A stretch of DNA of 64,000 nucleotides from Chloroflexi bacterium AL-N1 (GTDB lineage: Bacteria; Chloroflexota; Chloroflexia; Chloroflexales; Roseiflexaceae), in NCBI GenBank assembly GCA_013122435.1, contig WYDT01000015.1, forward strand, positions 1 to 64,000. Direction: 5' to 3'. A program made the translations under genes and the position numbers. Positions 8,504-17,100 of the stretch are shown in pieces. A model generated the notes under the pieces. It worked only from the letters and a program-made list of their open reading frames with translations, was not told where the DNA came from and made no database searches. Position 1 is the first letter of the stretch, and each line of letters starts with the position of its first letter.

Positions 8504-10216
8504 TTATGGCATCAAACCATCGACAATAGCTTGTGTATTGTACCGCATCATTTCAAGATATGTTCCCGCCGGACCAGCTTCCTCACTGAGTGAGCCAGTA
8601 TAGATTGGCACAAGTTCAATACCTGTATCCTGCGCGACCTGTTCAGCAAGATCCGGATTCACAGTCGTGCCAACAAAGATTGCAGCAACATCAAATGTTG
8701 CAATGGCTTCCTCAAGTTCGGCACGCTCCTGGGCAGAAGGTTCCGCTAGCGTGCTATAAGAAGGGATTACTGTACCAATTAACTCAAAACCATAGCGATC
8801 AGCATAATAGCCGAGTGCGTCATGGTCAGTCACCAACTCACGATTTTCCTCTGGTATCTGGTCGATCTGCTCCATGATTTCTGCGTCTAAGGCTTCCAGT
8901 TCAGCCATATAGCTTTCTGCATTCGTAGTGTAGGTTTCGGCGTTGGCTGGATCGATAGTACCAAGGGCTGCTGCAATGTTCTCTGTCCAGACCATCACGT
9001 TCTCAGGACTAAACCAGACGTGCGGATCTTCACTCCCATGGCTATGATCATGACCTGCTTCTTCACTATGCTCTTCATCGCCGTGGTCGTGGCTGTGTCC
9101 AGCCTCCTCAACAACCAAACGCACGGTATCGCTTTCTGCATTTGCAATGCTCAATACATGATCTCCGGCTGAGAGATCGAATACGGCTGCCTCGACGATC
9201 TCCTCACATCCGGCGAGGTCAGCTTCTTCGACCATCATTTCGCTGCTCTGCTCAGCACCATCAGCATCAATCAGATTGATTGTGACAGGGCTGTCGGCAA
9301 AAAACACATATTCGGCATCTTCTTCAGCAGTATAGGTAAAGTAGCCACCAAAACCCGTTTCCGCTTCTGTCAGTGCTACATCCAAACGAACATGGATACC
9401 TTTGCCGGAAACGGTGCTTCCAGTGGTTTCGTCAGTTGCAGTAATGGCCTGTTCTGGACCTTCCGCCATGTGAATGCATGCGTGTTCCGCATCAAGTTTA
9501 CTTTCACCATGCTCGTCGCTGTGCTCATCGTGCCCTTCATCGCCGTGGTCATGACTATGTTCACCCTCAAAAGCAATCGTGGTAATCCCTTCAGAAGCAG
9601 AAAGAACTTGATTGGTGTCTACACCCGAGTTTTCGATCAATGGTGTGAGAAATTCCTCCAGACCCAGACCATTTACCAAAACCAGATCCGCCTCAGCTAC
9701 TGTCGCAACGTCCTGAGGAGTTGGTTCAAAAGAGTGGGGATCAGCACCGGCTGGCATAAGTACGGTGAGATTAATATTTTCTCCAGCGATTTGCCGTACC
9801 ACATCACCGACAATATTAGTGGTAACCACCACATTCGCGGTCTGACCTTCCTCAATAGCGGTAAGGTTTTCCAACGAGCCTAAAGCCATTTCCTCACTGT
9901 GGTCATGCTCTGCACCTTCGGCATGTTCCGACTCATCACTATGTTCCTCACCTTCGGCATGTTCCGCCTCGTCACTATGTTCCTCACCCTCTTCGTGGGT
10001 AGCCTCTTCGCTGTGATCATCACCTTCCACATGACTTGCCGCTTCATCACCTTCTGTTGTGGCATCTGTTGTCTCAGCATCTGCAGCTTGTTCAGGTACA
10101 TCTTCGTTGGTGGCAGTATTGTTGCCAGCGCCACAAGCAGCGAGTACCATAAGCAAGATAAGTGTGATAGTAATGGTCACAAATGTAGTCGTAGCACGCG
10201 ATTTCTGGGCATGCAT
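8504..10216 (-). CDS. Metal ABC transporter binding lipoprotein with His/acidic tracts (ZnuA type)
   Basis: 570 residues, far longer than the usual ~300. A lipoprotein signal ends in the lipobox LAAC (Cys28). Residues about 60-110 are a repetitive Glu/His/Asp-rich tract. The cluster A-1 (TroA/ZnuA) fold then starts at VVVTTNIVGDVVRQIAG. Between its lobes lie two His-rich stretches (SHDHGDEGHDEHSDEHG and SHDHGDEEHSEEAGHDHSHG). They flank an extra beta-rich insert of about 130 residues containing two cysteines (ACIHMAEG and LAGCEE). Conserved metal-site segments include PHSFEPTPQD, DPHVWFSPEN and TDHDALGYYADRYG. AAAGGAG nine bases upstream supports the ATG. His-rich loops favour zinc capture. 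Confidence 0.9.
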   Translation of the reverse strand: MHAQKSRATTTFVTITITLILLMVLAACGAGNNTATNEDVPEQAADAETTDATTEGDEAASHVEGDDHSEEATHEEGEEHSDEAEHAEGEEHSDESEHAEGAEHDHSEEMALGSLENLTAIEEGQTANVVVTTNIVGDVVRQIAGENINLTVLMPAGADPHSFEPTPQDVATVAEADLVLVNGLGLEEFLTPLIENSGVDTNQVLSASEGITTIAFEGEHSHDHGDEGHDEHSDEHGESKLDAEHACIHMAEGPEQAITATDETTGSTVSGKGIHVRLDVALTEAETGFGGYFTYTAEEDAEYVFFADSPVTINLIDADGAEQSSEMMVEEADLAGCEEIVEAAVFDLSAGDHVLSIANAESDTVRLVVEEAGHSHDHGDEEHSEEAGHDHSHGSEDPHVWFSPENVMVWTENIAAALGTIDPANAETYTTNAESYMAELEALDAEIMEQIDQIPEENRELVTDHDALGYYADRYGFELIGTVIPSYSTLAEPSAQERAELEEAIATFDVAAIFVGTTVNPDLAEQVAQDTGIELVPIYTGSLSEEAGPAGTYLEMMRYNTQAIVDGLMP

Positions 10217-10257
10217 TTGCTAACACTCCTTTTTCATCATCAAATGGAATAAATACT

Positions 10258-10305
10258 TCGATACACAATCTTGGTATATGATACACAATTGATACAACGT
10301 GTCAA
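10258..10305 (-). promoter_or_regulatory. Promoter and candidate metal-responsive operator of the metal importer
   Basis: On the minus strand TTGACA (10300-10305) and TATCAT (10278-10283) form a sigma-70 promoter with a 16-base spacer. The -35 lies inside a 17-bp inverted repeat, TTGATACAACGTGTCAA (10289-10305; 7-bp arms, one mismatch). Two direct copies of GATACACAAT (10260-10269, 10280-10289) sit 20 bp apart, two helical turns. The arrangement fits repression by a dimeric metalloregulator (Fur/Zur or DtxR/MntR type); which one is unknown. Confidence 0.55.
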
Positions 10306-10373
10306 ATAAAACCTTCCATCCTTAAAATAGGATATGTAAGATATGTGTATTTTGTAAACTCAGGGATGATTGC

Positions 10374-10402
10374 TTGCGGAGAAACACGCAGTATGGTATG
10401 AT
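10374..10402 (+). promoter_or_regulatory. Promoter of the tRNA cluster
   Basis: TTGCGG (10374-10379), a 17-base spacer and TATGAT (10397-10402) precede tRNA-Trp. The predicted start falls about five bases before the mature 5' end. Confidence 0.5.
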
Positions 10403-10413
10403 ACGCCCTGATT

Positions 10414-10489
10414 AGGCGGGTAGCTCAACTGGCAGAGCAACGGTCTCCAAAACCGTAGGTTGCGGGTTCGATTCCTGTCCCGCCTGCCA
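10414..10489 (+). tRNA. tRNA-Trp (CCA anticodon)
   Basis: Cloverleaf folds fully. The 7-bp acceptor AGGCGGG/CCCGCCT, the anticodon stem ACGGT/ACCGT with loop CTCCAAA (anticodon CCA) and a T-arm with loop TTCGATT are all present. The discriminator is G and the 3' CCA is encoded (10487-10489). Confidence 0.95.
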
Positions 10490-10503
10490 CATCTGAATAG
10501 TGT

Positions 10504-10590
10504 GGAGAGATGGCAGAGTGGTCGAATGCGGTCGTCTTGAAAACGACTGGCCGAAGAGGCCCGTGGGTTCGAATCCCACTCTCTCCTCCA
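10504..10590 (+). tRNA. tRNA-Ser (UGA anticodon)
   Basis: Class II tRNA with a long variable arm. The acceptor is GGAGAGA/TCTCTCC, the anticodon stem GTCGT/ACGAC has loop CTTGAAA (anticodon UGA), and CCA is encoded at 10588-10590. The discriminator base reads T, where bacterial tRNA-Ser usually has G. Confidence 0.95.
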
Positions 10591-10652
10591 GTACAGTAGT
10601 CAGGTTCTGGTGGTTTGTTTGTTGGCTGACTACTGGGATCTGATTACACCAT

Positions 10653-10742
10653 GGGGAGGTCGCATAGAGGCCTAGTGCGGCGGTTTGCTAAACCGCTAGG
10701 GGAGCAATCCCCTCGTGGGTTCGAATCCCACCCTCCCCGCCA
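10653..10742 (+). tRNA. tRNA-Ser (GCU anticodon)
   Basis: Class II tRNA with acceptor GGGGAGG/CCTCCCC, anticodon stem around TTGCTAA (anticodon GCU), a long variable arm (TAGGGGAGCAATCCCCTC region), discriminator G and encoded CCA at 10740-10742. It is the third gene of the cluster and probably shares the promoter at 10374. Confidence 0.95.
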
Positions 10743-10933
10743 TGCTTGTGAACAAAGCACACATTACTGTGTGTTTTTGTTGTTTTGGGGAGAAGCTAGG
10801 ACGCTACTGTATTGTTCCACTAAACAAAAGTGTGAAATGGCAACGTATACAAGACCTATCAGTTAGTTACCCGTCAGAGATATGAGCAGGAATAGCAGAT
10901 GAGGATTTGATAATTATGGTGGGGAAGAAGGGT

Positions 10934-12001
10934 TTATGCTGATGCCGCCACAGAGATTACCCCTGTACGCAAGTCGCGCAAGCCAGCAATGGAGTCAATA
11001 GCAGCCTCATGAACATTGAGATCACCACTTTGAGCCGTCCGCGTCAGCGCATCAAGGACTTCTGAGGTTGCTGCCGCCGCACCAAACTGACCAAGTGCAC
11101 GCGCCGCCGCTTCACACGTATAGACATCTGGGTCATCAAGAAGTTGGATCAGGCTTTTGATGATGGTTGACGTGCTTGCAAGATCGCCTAATTGCCCCAG
11201 CACAAGTGCTGTTGCAGAACGCACAAAACTATCTCCATCATGCAGACAAGCTCTCAGATGATCAAGCAACTGCGGCGAGGTAATATATTCGCGTAGGAGG
11301 CCAATAGAACGAGTCGCCGCATAGCGCGTTTCGGCATCGCTATCGTGGAGTGCGAGCCGTATAAGTGTTTGGGTAAGCAACAGTGGTGGCGGTTCGACAA
11401 TAAGGCCAAGTGCCCGTGCTGCCGCCGCACGGACATGGGCTGCGCTGTCTTGCAGACCATCGTGGATCAGCACGAGATCGGCTGGTGTATAATCGCCAGC
11501 GCGATGGCGTAGCTCTCGCAAAACTTCATAACGTGGTTGCCATGTCTGGTCGTTGAGGATACGCCGTAATTGGGTAAATTCATTTGGGAAGAGATCAAGT
11601 TCACGCTCAAGTGTCGAACGGAGCCACACCTCACGAGCACTATTCAACTTCTGGCGTGCTAAGGGAATGGTTTGAAGTTCAATCAAAAGTTGTTCGACTG
11701 TCTGGCGAATATCTTGATTGGTTCGTAATTCACGATCTAATTGTGCCACTGACAGATAACGAACACGAATAACCCGTTGGACGATCTTGTCGGCTCCAGG
11801 ACCACGTGTAATTTCTGCCAGCGCCAGGATTGCTGCTATGGGTTGCTGATGGAAGATATCGAGGAATGGTTCTAGAGTGCGTGCCACAAGGTAGCCTAAC
11901 AAACTAGGGACACCTGCTAATTGTAGTTCTTGGCGCGGGTTACGGGTAAAGCCGGTCAGTTGGTGGCTGATTTCGCGCCTCCAAGTCTCCCGATCAAACA
12001 T
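10934..12001 (-). CDS. HEAT-repeat protein
   Basis: 355 residues, no signal peptide. The N-terminal ~150 residues are helical and unassigned. The C-terminal half has at least five HEAT/PBS-lyase-like repeats of about 30 residues, recognisable by patterns such as DSAAHVRAAAARALGLI, DSDAETRYAATRSIGLL, DGDSFVRSATALVLGQLGD and DPDVYTCEAAARALGQFG. Such repeats form a protein-binding superhelix, so a scaffold role is likely. The start was set at the ATG at 12001, which has GGAG five bases upstream; the frame could extend 15 bases further. An extended -10 lies about 66 bp upstream. Confidence 0.8.
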   Translation of the reverse strand: MFDRETWRREISHQLTGFTRNPRQELQLAGVPSLLGYLVARTLEPFLDIFHQQPIAAILALAEITRGPGADKIVQRVIRVRYLSVAQLDRELRTNQDIRQTVEQLLIELQTIPLARQKLNSAREVWLRSTLERELDLFPNEFTQLRRILNDQTWQPRYEVLRELRHRAGDYTPADLVLIHDGLQDSAAHVRAAAARALGLIVEPPPLLLTQTLIRLALHDSDAETRYAATRSIGLLREYITSPQLLDHLRACLHDGDSFVRSATALVLGQLGDLASTSTIIKSLIQLLDDPDVYTCEAAARALGQFGAAAATSEVLDALTRTAQSGDLNVHEAAIDSIAGLRDLRTGVISVAASA

Positions 12002-12066
12002 AGTTACTCCAGCCAACTTGTGTTAGTTTGTAGGACTGCGACGAGTTTCTATCCCTGAGTAACACA

Positions 12067-12075
12067 ATTATAGCA
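12067..12075 (-). promoter_or_regulatory. Extended -10 element of the HEAT gene
   Basis: Minus strand reads TGCTATAAT, a consensus extended -10 (TGnTATAAT), 66 bp before the start codon. It matches elements found ahead of the sigma factor, ruvB, polX and dnaE genes. Confidence 0.5.
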
Positions 12076-12262
12076 TGCTCCGAAGGGGAAGACTATAGCC
12101 TTTACTACATACAGTGCTTATACAGGTTATTTTTAGGACTAATTACCTATAAGATGACTGTAGGTCATTTAGATAGATACAAATTGGAGCGTAGTACCTC
12201 AATACATCGTACACATCCTAAACAATTGGACTCTTCTCGAAGCTGTGAGTTCGGTTGAAGCA

Positions 12263-14068
12263 CTAACGCTTATGTTGAACATAGATTGGATCGGGACCAA
12301 GATTAAGCGAAAGGTATTGGTCTTGCGAGGTAATGGATTGTTGTGCTCCATCAATACGTGTGAGACGAGCCGTATTTGAGGCGCTGGCGAGACGTGCACG
12401 TACACTGATTGGGGCCCAGAGTACATCAATAGCGTTATCACCATGTTGGAGCTGAAAATTGTACGCCTCAGGGCCACTAATGGCAATGAGCGTATCAATG
12501 TAGATCGTACCATCACCGACAAAGCGATCCGAGGAGTCGTCCAGAATCAGCGAATGAAACCGGACAGGAAAGTCCAGCGTCCCATTTCCATCCTTACTGA
12601 TCTGATTCCACTCAGCAACAGATTCACCAACAGGAGTTTGGATTAGGCGCCATCCCGCTGCGCTAACCGTACCCAGACGATATTGGAGGATTTCCCCCTC
12701 GGCATCAACAAGACGAATACGCAGTGTATTACCTGATCCATCACCATAGACCCACAAACCGAGCGCATAAGAGTCGTCGGGTATTGGTACAGATTCATCG
12801 GGAAGAAACACAACATAGTCATTGTTGGTGCTCGCAAAATCGTAGGTGAGTTGTGCACCCACGTGCCCCTCATGTGGCAGGACTCGGGTGTATTTCAACC
12901 GACCGTTTGACGCGTTGCCCAGTCGCCACTTCATCGAAGTTTCAAAATCGATAATAGGTGTTCGTGTAAACAGATCGCGCTTGTTCACGAATTCCACACC
13001 AGCAAGCTGCTCATTCAGTGTACGCAATGCATGGAAAGCTGGTTTGAGTTCACTGTAGTCTTCGCGCCCGTCGCCATATGTAATGAGGCCATAAGGATTG
13101 TGAATATCATCCTTCAAAGTGTACCAGAAGATGCGTTCAACACCTGCATACCACAACAGAAGGTTTACACGTACCAAATAATTAGCTTGATCCTGTTCGT
13201 CTGTCAGACCGATCGTGTCACGATCACCTGGACCACTTGACCAGCCGATCTCAGTGACCCAGATTGGTTTTTCACCATAGCGATCAGCAAGCGCTCGCAC
13301 ACCGTCAGTTGATGCAACAATATTACCGGATTCTGGCTCATATGGATCTACATAGGGATGAATAGCAAGAATATCAAAGCTATCCCACGCGTCTGCTTCA
13401 GCTATATCTTCAAGAAAGTCAGTGTCAAAAGGATTGATCCCTCCCAGCAGAATTCTTGCGTCTGGATCAACATCACGAATAGCTGCAGAAGTACGTTGGA
13501 GTAGGGATGTATATGCGCGTGAGTCTGGTTTCGGCTTCCAGAAAAGTGGATTATCCGGCTCGTTCCATATTTCCCAGTGTTTAATATAATTCCCATAGCG
13601 CTCAACAACGGCTGTTGCGTATTCAACAAACAAGGCTTGATCTGGTGCATAAAACGAGTTCTCTGACGGATCATCTCTGGTATAAGGCGTTGCCCAGCCC
13701 GGCGGATGGCCTAATACTCCGACGATGCTGATGTCACGTAGGATGAGTTCCTGCATAGCCTGATCGGTAAAACTCCAATCCCATGTATCCGACCTACCCT
13801 GAATCCGCCACCAGTGAATATCTTCGCGCGCCCAGCCAATACCAGTCTCTTCAACTCGTTCAGCAGGTTCGTGCATGGTTGACAGGTTTGGATGACGTGT
13901 CGCCAGGTGGGTGTTAAGACCAAATGGAGCATCGTCGAGTGGTGCAACTTCTGGTTTAGGAGCAAAGATCGGTTCTGGTGCTGCTGGAACTTGAATGGGG
14001 ACCAGAGATACGAGCAGCAGACATGCTAAAATGAGCACAAGAATTGTTGTAGGACGATGTCGTTTCAA
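12263..14068 (-). CDS. Secreted glycoside hydrolase (clan GH-A, GH5/GH39-like) with C-terminal jelly-roll
   Basis: 601 residues with a Sec signal peptide (TILVLILACLLLVSLVPI...). The (beta/alpha)8 clan-A hallmarks are present. The acid/base Glu is near 168 (HWEIWNEPDNP) and the nucleophile Glu near 273 (KPIWVTEIGWSSG), about 105 residues apart. Residues about 380-560 resemble a carbohydrate-binding beta-sandwich (FETSMKWRLGN...YALGLWVYGDGSGN). It probably acts on a beta-linked polysaccharide outside the cell; the exact substrate cannot be read. The reading frame begins with TTG at 14068, preceded by AGG about nine bases upstream and a good promoter; no in-frame ATG precedes the signal peptide. 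Confidence 0.82.
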   Translation of the reverse strand: MKRHRPTTILVLILACLLLVSLVPIQVPAAPEPIFAPKPEVAPLDDAPFGLNTHLATRHPNLSTMHEPAERVEETGIGWAREDIHWWRIQGRSDTWDWSFTDQAMQELILRDISIVGVLGHPPGWATPYTRDDPSENSFYAPDQALFVEYATAVVERYGNYIKHWEIWNEPDNPLFWKPKPDSRAYTSLLQRTSAAIRDVDPDARILLGGINPFDTDFLEDIAEADAWDSFDILAIHPYVDPYEPESGNIVASTDGVRALADRYGEKPIWVTEIGWSSGPGDRDTIGLTDEQDQANYLVRVNLLLWYAGVERIFWYTLKDDIHNPYGLITYGDGREDYSELKPAFHALRTLNEQLAGVEFVNKRDLFTRTPIIDFETSMKWRLGNASNGRLKYTRVLPHEGHVGAQLTYDFASTNNDYVVFLPDESVPIPDDSYALGLWVYGDGSGNTLRIRLVDAEGEILQYRLGTVSAAGWRLIQTPVGESVAEWNQISKDGNGTLDFPVRFHSLILDDSSDRFVGDGTIYIDTLIAISGPEAYNFQLQHGDNAIDVLWAPISVRARLASASNTARLTRIDGAQQSITSQDQYLSLNLGPDPIYVQHKR

Positions 14069-14100
14069 TATACACCTGGGCAGAATAATTTCCCAAGCAA

Positions 14101-14129
14101 ATTATAATAAACTCTGGGGTTTTTGTCGA
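14101..14129 (-). promoter_or_regulatory. Promoter of the glycosidase gene
   Basis: Minus strand TCGACA (14124-14129), 17-base spacer, TATAAT (14101-14106). The predicted 5' UTR is about 25 bases. Confidence 0.6.
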
Positions 14130-14150
14130 GAATTACGGAGGAAAATTTGA

Positions 14151-17100
14151 TTAAGGTGCAATGTCTATTTGTTCAGCACTGTTTGTCACCATCACAGTTC
14201 TATCGAGGCTGTTCACAACAAGAGGAGGGATGACATAATTGCCAGTCTCAAGCAAATGAAAGGTGTAGGTTTGTTCGTAGACACCAGGATCAAGAGACAT
14301 GCTGCTAAAGGCTAACTGGTCGTTTTCCTGAAGAACATGTTCAAATGGACCTGTGTGTGTGTGGGTTAAAAGCGCCCCAGATGGCAAGGGCGACACAACT
14401 GAAATAAAGCGCTGCGGTTCAGTGGTGATGACCACAACCCGCGCTCCAATCTGCTGCCCAACCTGGAGGTTCGCAAGATCCAAAGGTGCTCCACTCTCGG
14501 GGTCGACATACTCACGCAAGAGATATATGCCATCCCTAAATGTCGGCGTGATGGCTTTGGTCGTTTGAAGATCGTAACTGAGTAGTGCAATTCCCGTCGC
14601 GGTTAGTTCATTTTGCGATTCAAGTTGATCAAATGGGATTGCGATACGTTGGAAACGGCCTGTGCGACCACTATTCGAGCGCTCAATCAACGGCTCACCA
14701 TTCAGATGCACAATGGTACTGGTACTTGTCTCCAACATTGTGAAGGTATTTAATGCGATCAAGGCGGATGCGTTGGTATTACTATTCTCCCAACCATCAA
14801 TGCCATGATGTGTAACAAGATATCGTAACGCTGCATCCAGCAACTGACTACTGGGGCGATTGTTCTGCAACGCTCGTATACTAGTGGCCGTTGCGCGTGT
14901 TTCTGTGCTTATGAACGCCGGATCATCGCTGGCAGGCCAATGCACACCATCTGCATCACGAATAGATTTTCCTGCCAGCCTGTCAAAGAGGCGCTCTTCG
15001 TGCTCGTTGTTGAGTGCGTTGGTTAAGAGCAGATAGGCTATCCCCTCTGCTCCCAGATCTTGCTGATTTTCGACTAAGTTTTGCACCACAGCCGGGCTCT
15101 CCTGTTGATAGAGCGACAACACATATTGTGTGTACGCGCGCATATCTGGTGACAGTTCAGCTTCTTGGAGCTGCTGCCGTAGCGATTCGATTCCGCGATC
15201 CACCACACGGGAGCTGCTGGCTCCAGTACGTTGAAAGGGCGCCAGAGCCTCTAAAGCTACTGCTGTGATAAACGCATCGGAGGTATTTTCATCCCACCAT
15301 CCCCATCCACCATCACTCCGTTGCATCATCTCAAGGTGTTCTGGTGATACGCGATCAATGGTCATCGTGCCGCTAAACACCCTGCTGACCTGCAAGCGAC
15401 TGGCTTCATCCAATGCACTACGTTCAGGTTGATTGGTAAGTCTTTGAACGAGGTATTGTGCCAGCGCGCCCGTGGAAGGAGCCACACCGATCAGCAAACG
15501 CTGCTGTGCTCCCTGCTGCCTCTGGGGCAGATCAATCTGGAAGCTATGCTGCTCTTGAATAAACGCTCCATGCTGTGCATGTGTCCCACCAGATGGAAAC
15601 AGAATAGCACTATTGGCTCGCTGTGAGATCGTTGTGCTTGCATCAGAGCGTACACTCACTAAAAAACGGGCCATGCTGGCATCCACAACAACCACACTCC
15701 ACTGTATTTGTGTTTGTTCACCAGCAGCAAGGGAGATTTCTTGTGTTGCATCAGACTGAAGCTGTACTCCGGTGGCAGTGAGTTGCACCTCGGCAGGGTG
15801 CGAGATCGTATCATTATTGTGCAACCGTGCAGTAACATCAAGTGTATCACCAACTCGTAGAAACGGTGGTGCTGCAAGGGTGAGTTCGAGTGGCTGAAAC
15901 ACGGTAACCTGATGTGTGAATCGTCCAAAATCATCAAGGTTGTGGGCAGCCCACACCTCCATGTTGAGGGTTGCAGTATGCTGTGGCATATGGACTGTCG
16001 TGGTCAGGACACCACTATCATTCGTTCGTAAAGCACCATTCCAGTCAGCAAACGCGGGCCTTTCACGCAGAATATCTGATGTTGCTATAGAAGCTTGTGC
16101 CGTCGTCGTATTTTCTGGAGCACTTGTTGAACGGGGCTGCCAGTAAGTGGTGGTAATATCGGTTGCTGTGGCATCCTGAAATGTGGTTGATACATCCTGC
16201 CGTACAGGTGCTGTGGTCTCGGAAACGCCCAGAATGACATCAGCAGGCACACCTTCACCCTCAGCATTAGTCGTTGTGATGGTTACGACAGCCGTATCCC
16301 CCGGCGTGTAGATCGCCAGATCGCTGGAAACTTCGACAGCAAGGGTAGACGATGAACCACTCATTGAGATAGGCGTTGTAGCACGTTTAATATTCTCAAC
16401 ATTGGTATTATCCGCACCAGTCAGCACAATGGATACAGATGCAGGATCGAGATTGTCTTCTTCAAGTTGCACTGGAATAAGATCACCGGAACGGATAATA
16501 CGAACTATTTCTGAAAAAGTGTCCCCTTGTTGGAGTGAAATAATCGCGTTCGCTTCCTCAAAGGGAGTCGTTGCGAGAAGATTTACGGTATCACCTGGCT
16601 CGTACCGCATTCTATCAGGGATCAACAGCAAGGGTTCAGCCGGGTCAGCGGCCCATGTGGTAAAACCAGGCGCTGTCACCCACAACGGTGCACTGGTTAC
16701 CATCCGCCCACCGGCAGCATCAGTAACACTGGCAACCACACGATATGTTCCACCAAGACTGAGAGTCAGTGGCAAGGTAGCCTGGCCATCGGCGTCCGTC
16801 TCGACACGGTCGGTACTAATGCTTTGCTCCTGACCATTCAACAAACGAAACACTTCAAGTTGCACTGTGGCGCCAGGTGCTGGTGTACCATCCAGATTTT
16901 GTGTAAGAAATTCAATCTGTTGTGTCTGCTGTACGGTGCTAATCTGGCTTGGGAGACGCATACCAAGATATAGCTGTGCCGGTGCCACTACAAATGTGGT
17001 CGTATCTTCAGAGACAGAACCAGAGGTGTTTTGAGTTTGTGCAACCAGCGCATAGCGAATTGGGGTATTTACCAACTGAGTTGTTTCTGTTACAGCCACC

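Noticed and set aside
9392-9883. Plus-strand 163-codon frame inside the metal-binding lipoprotein gene
   Set aside because: It arises from the His/Asp-rich codon bias of the real gene on the other strand.
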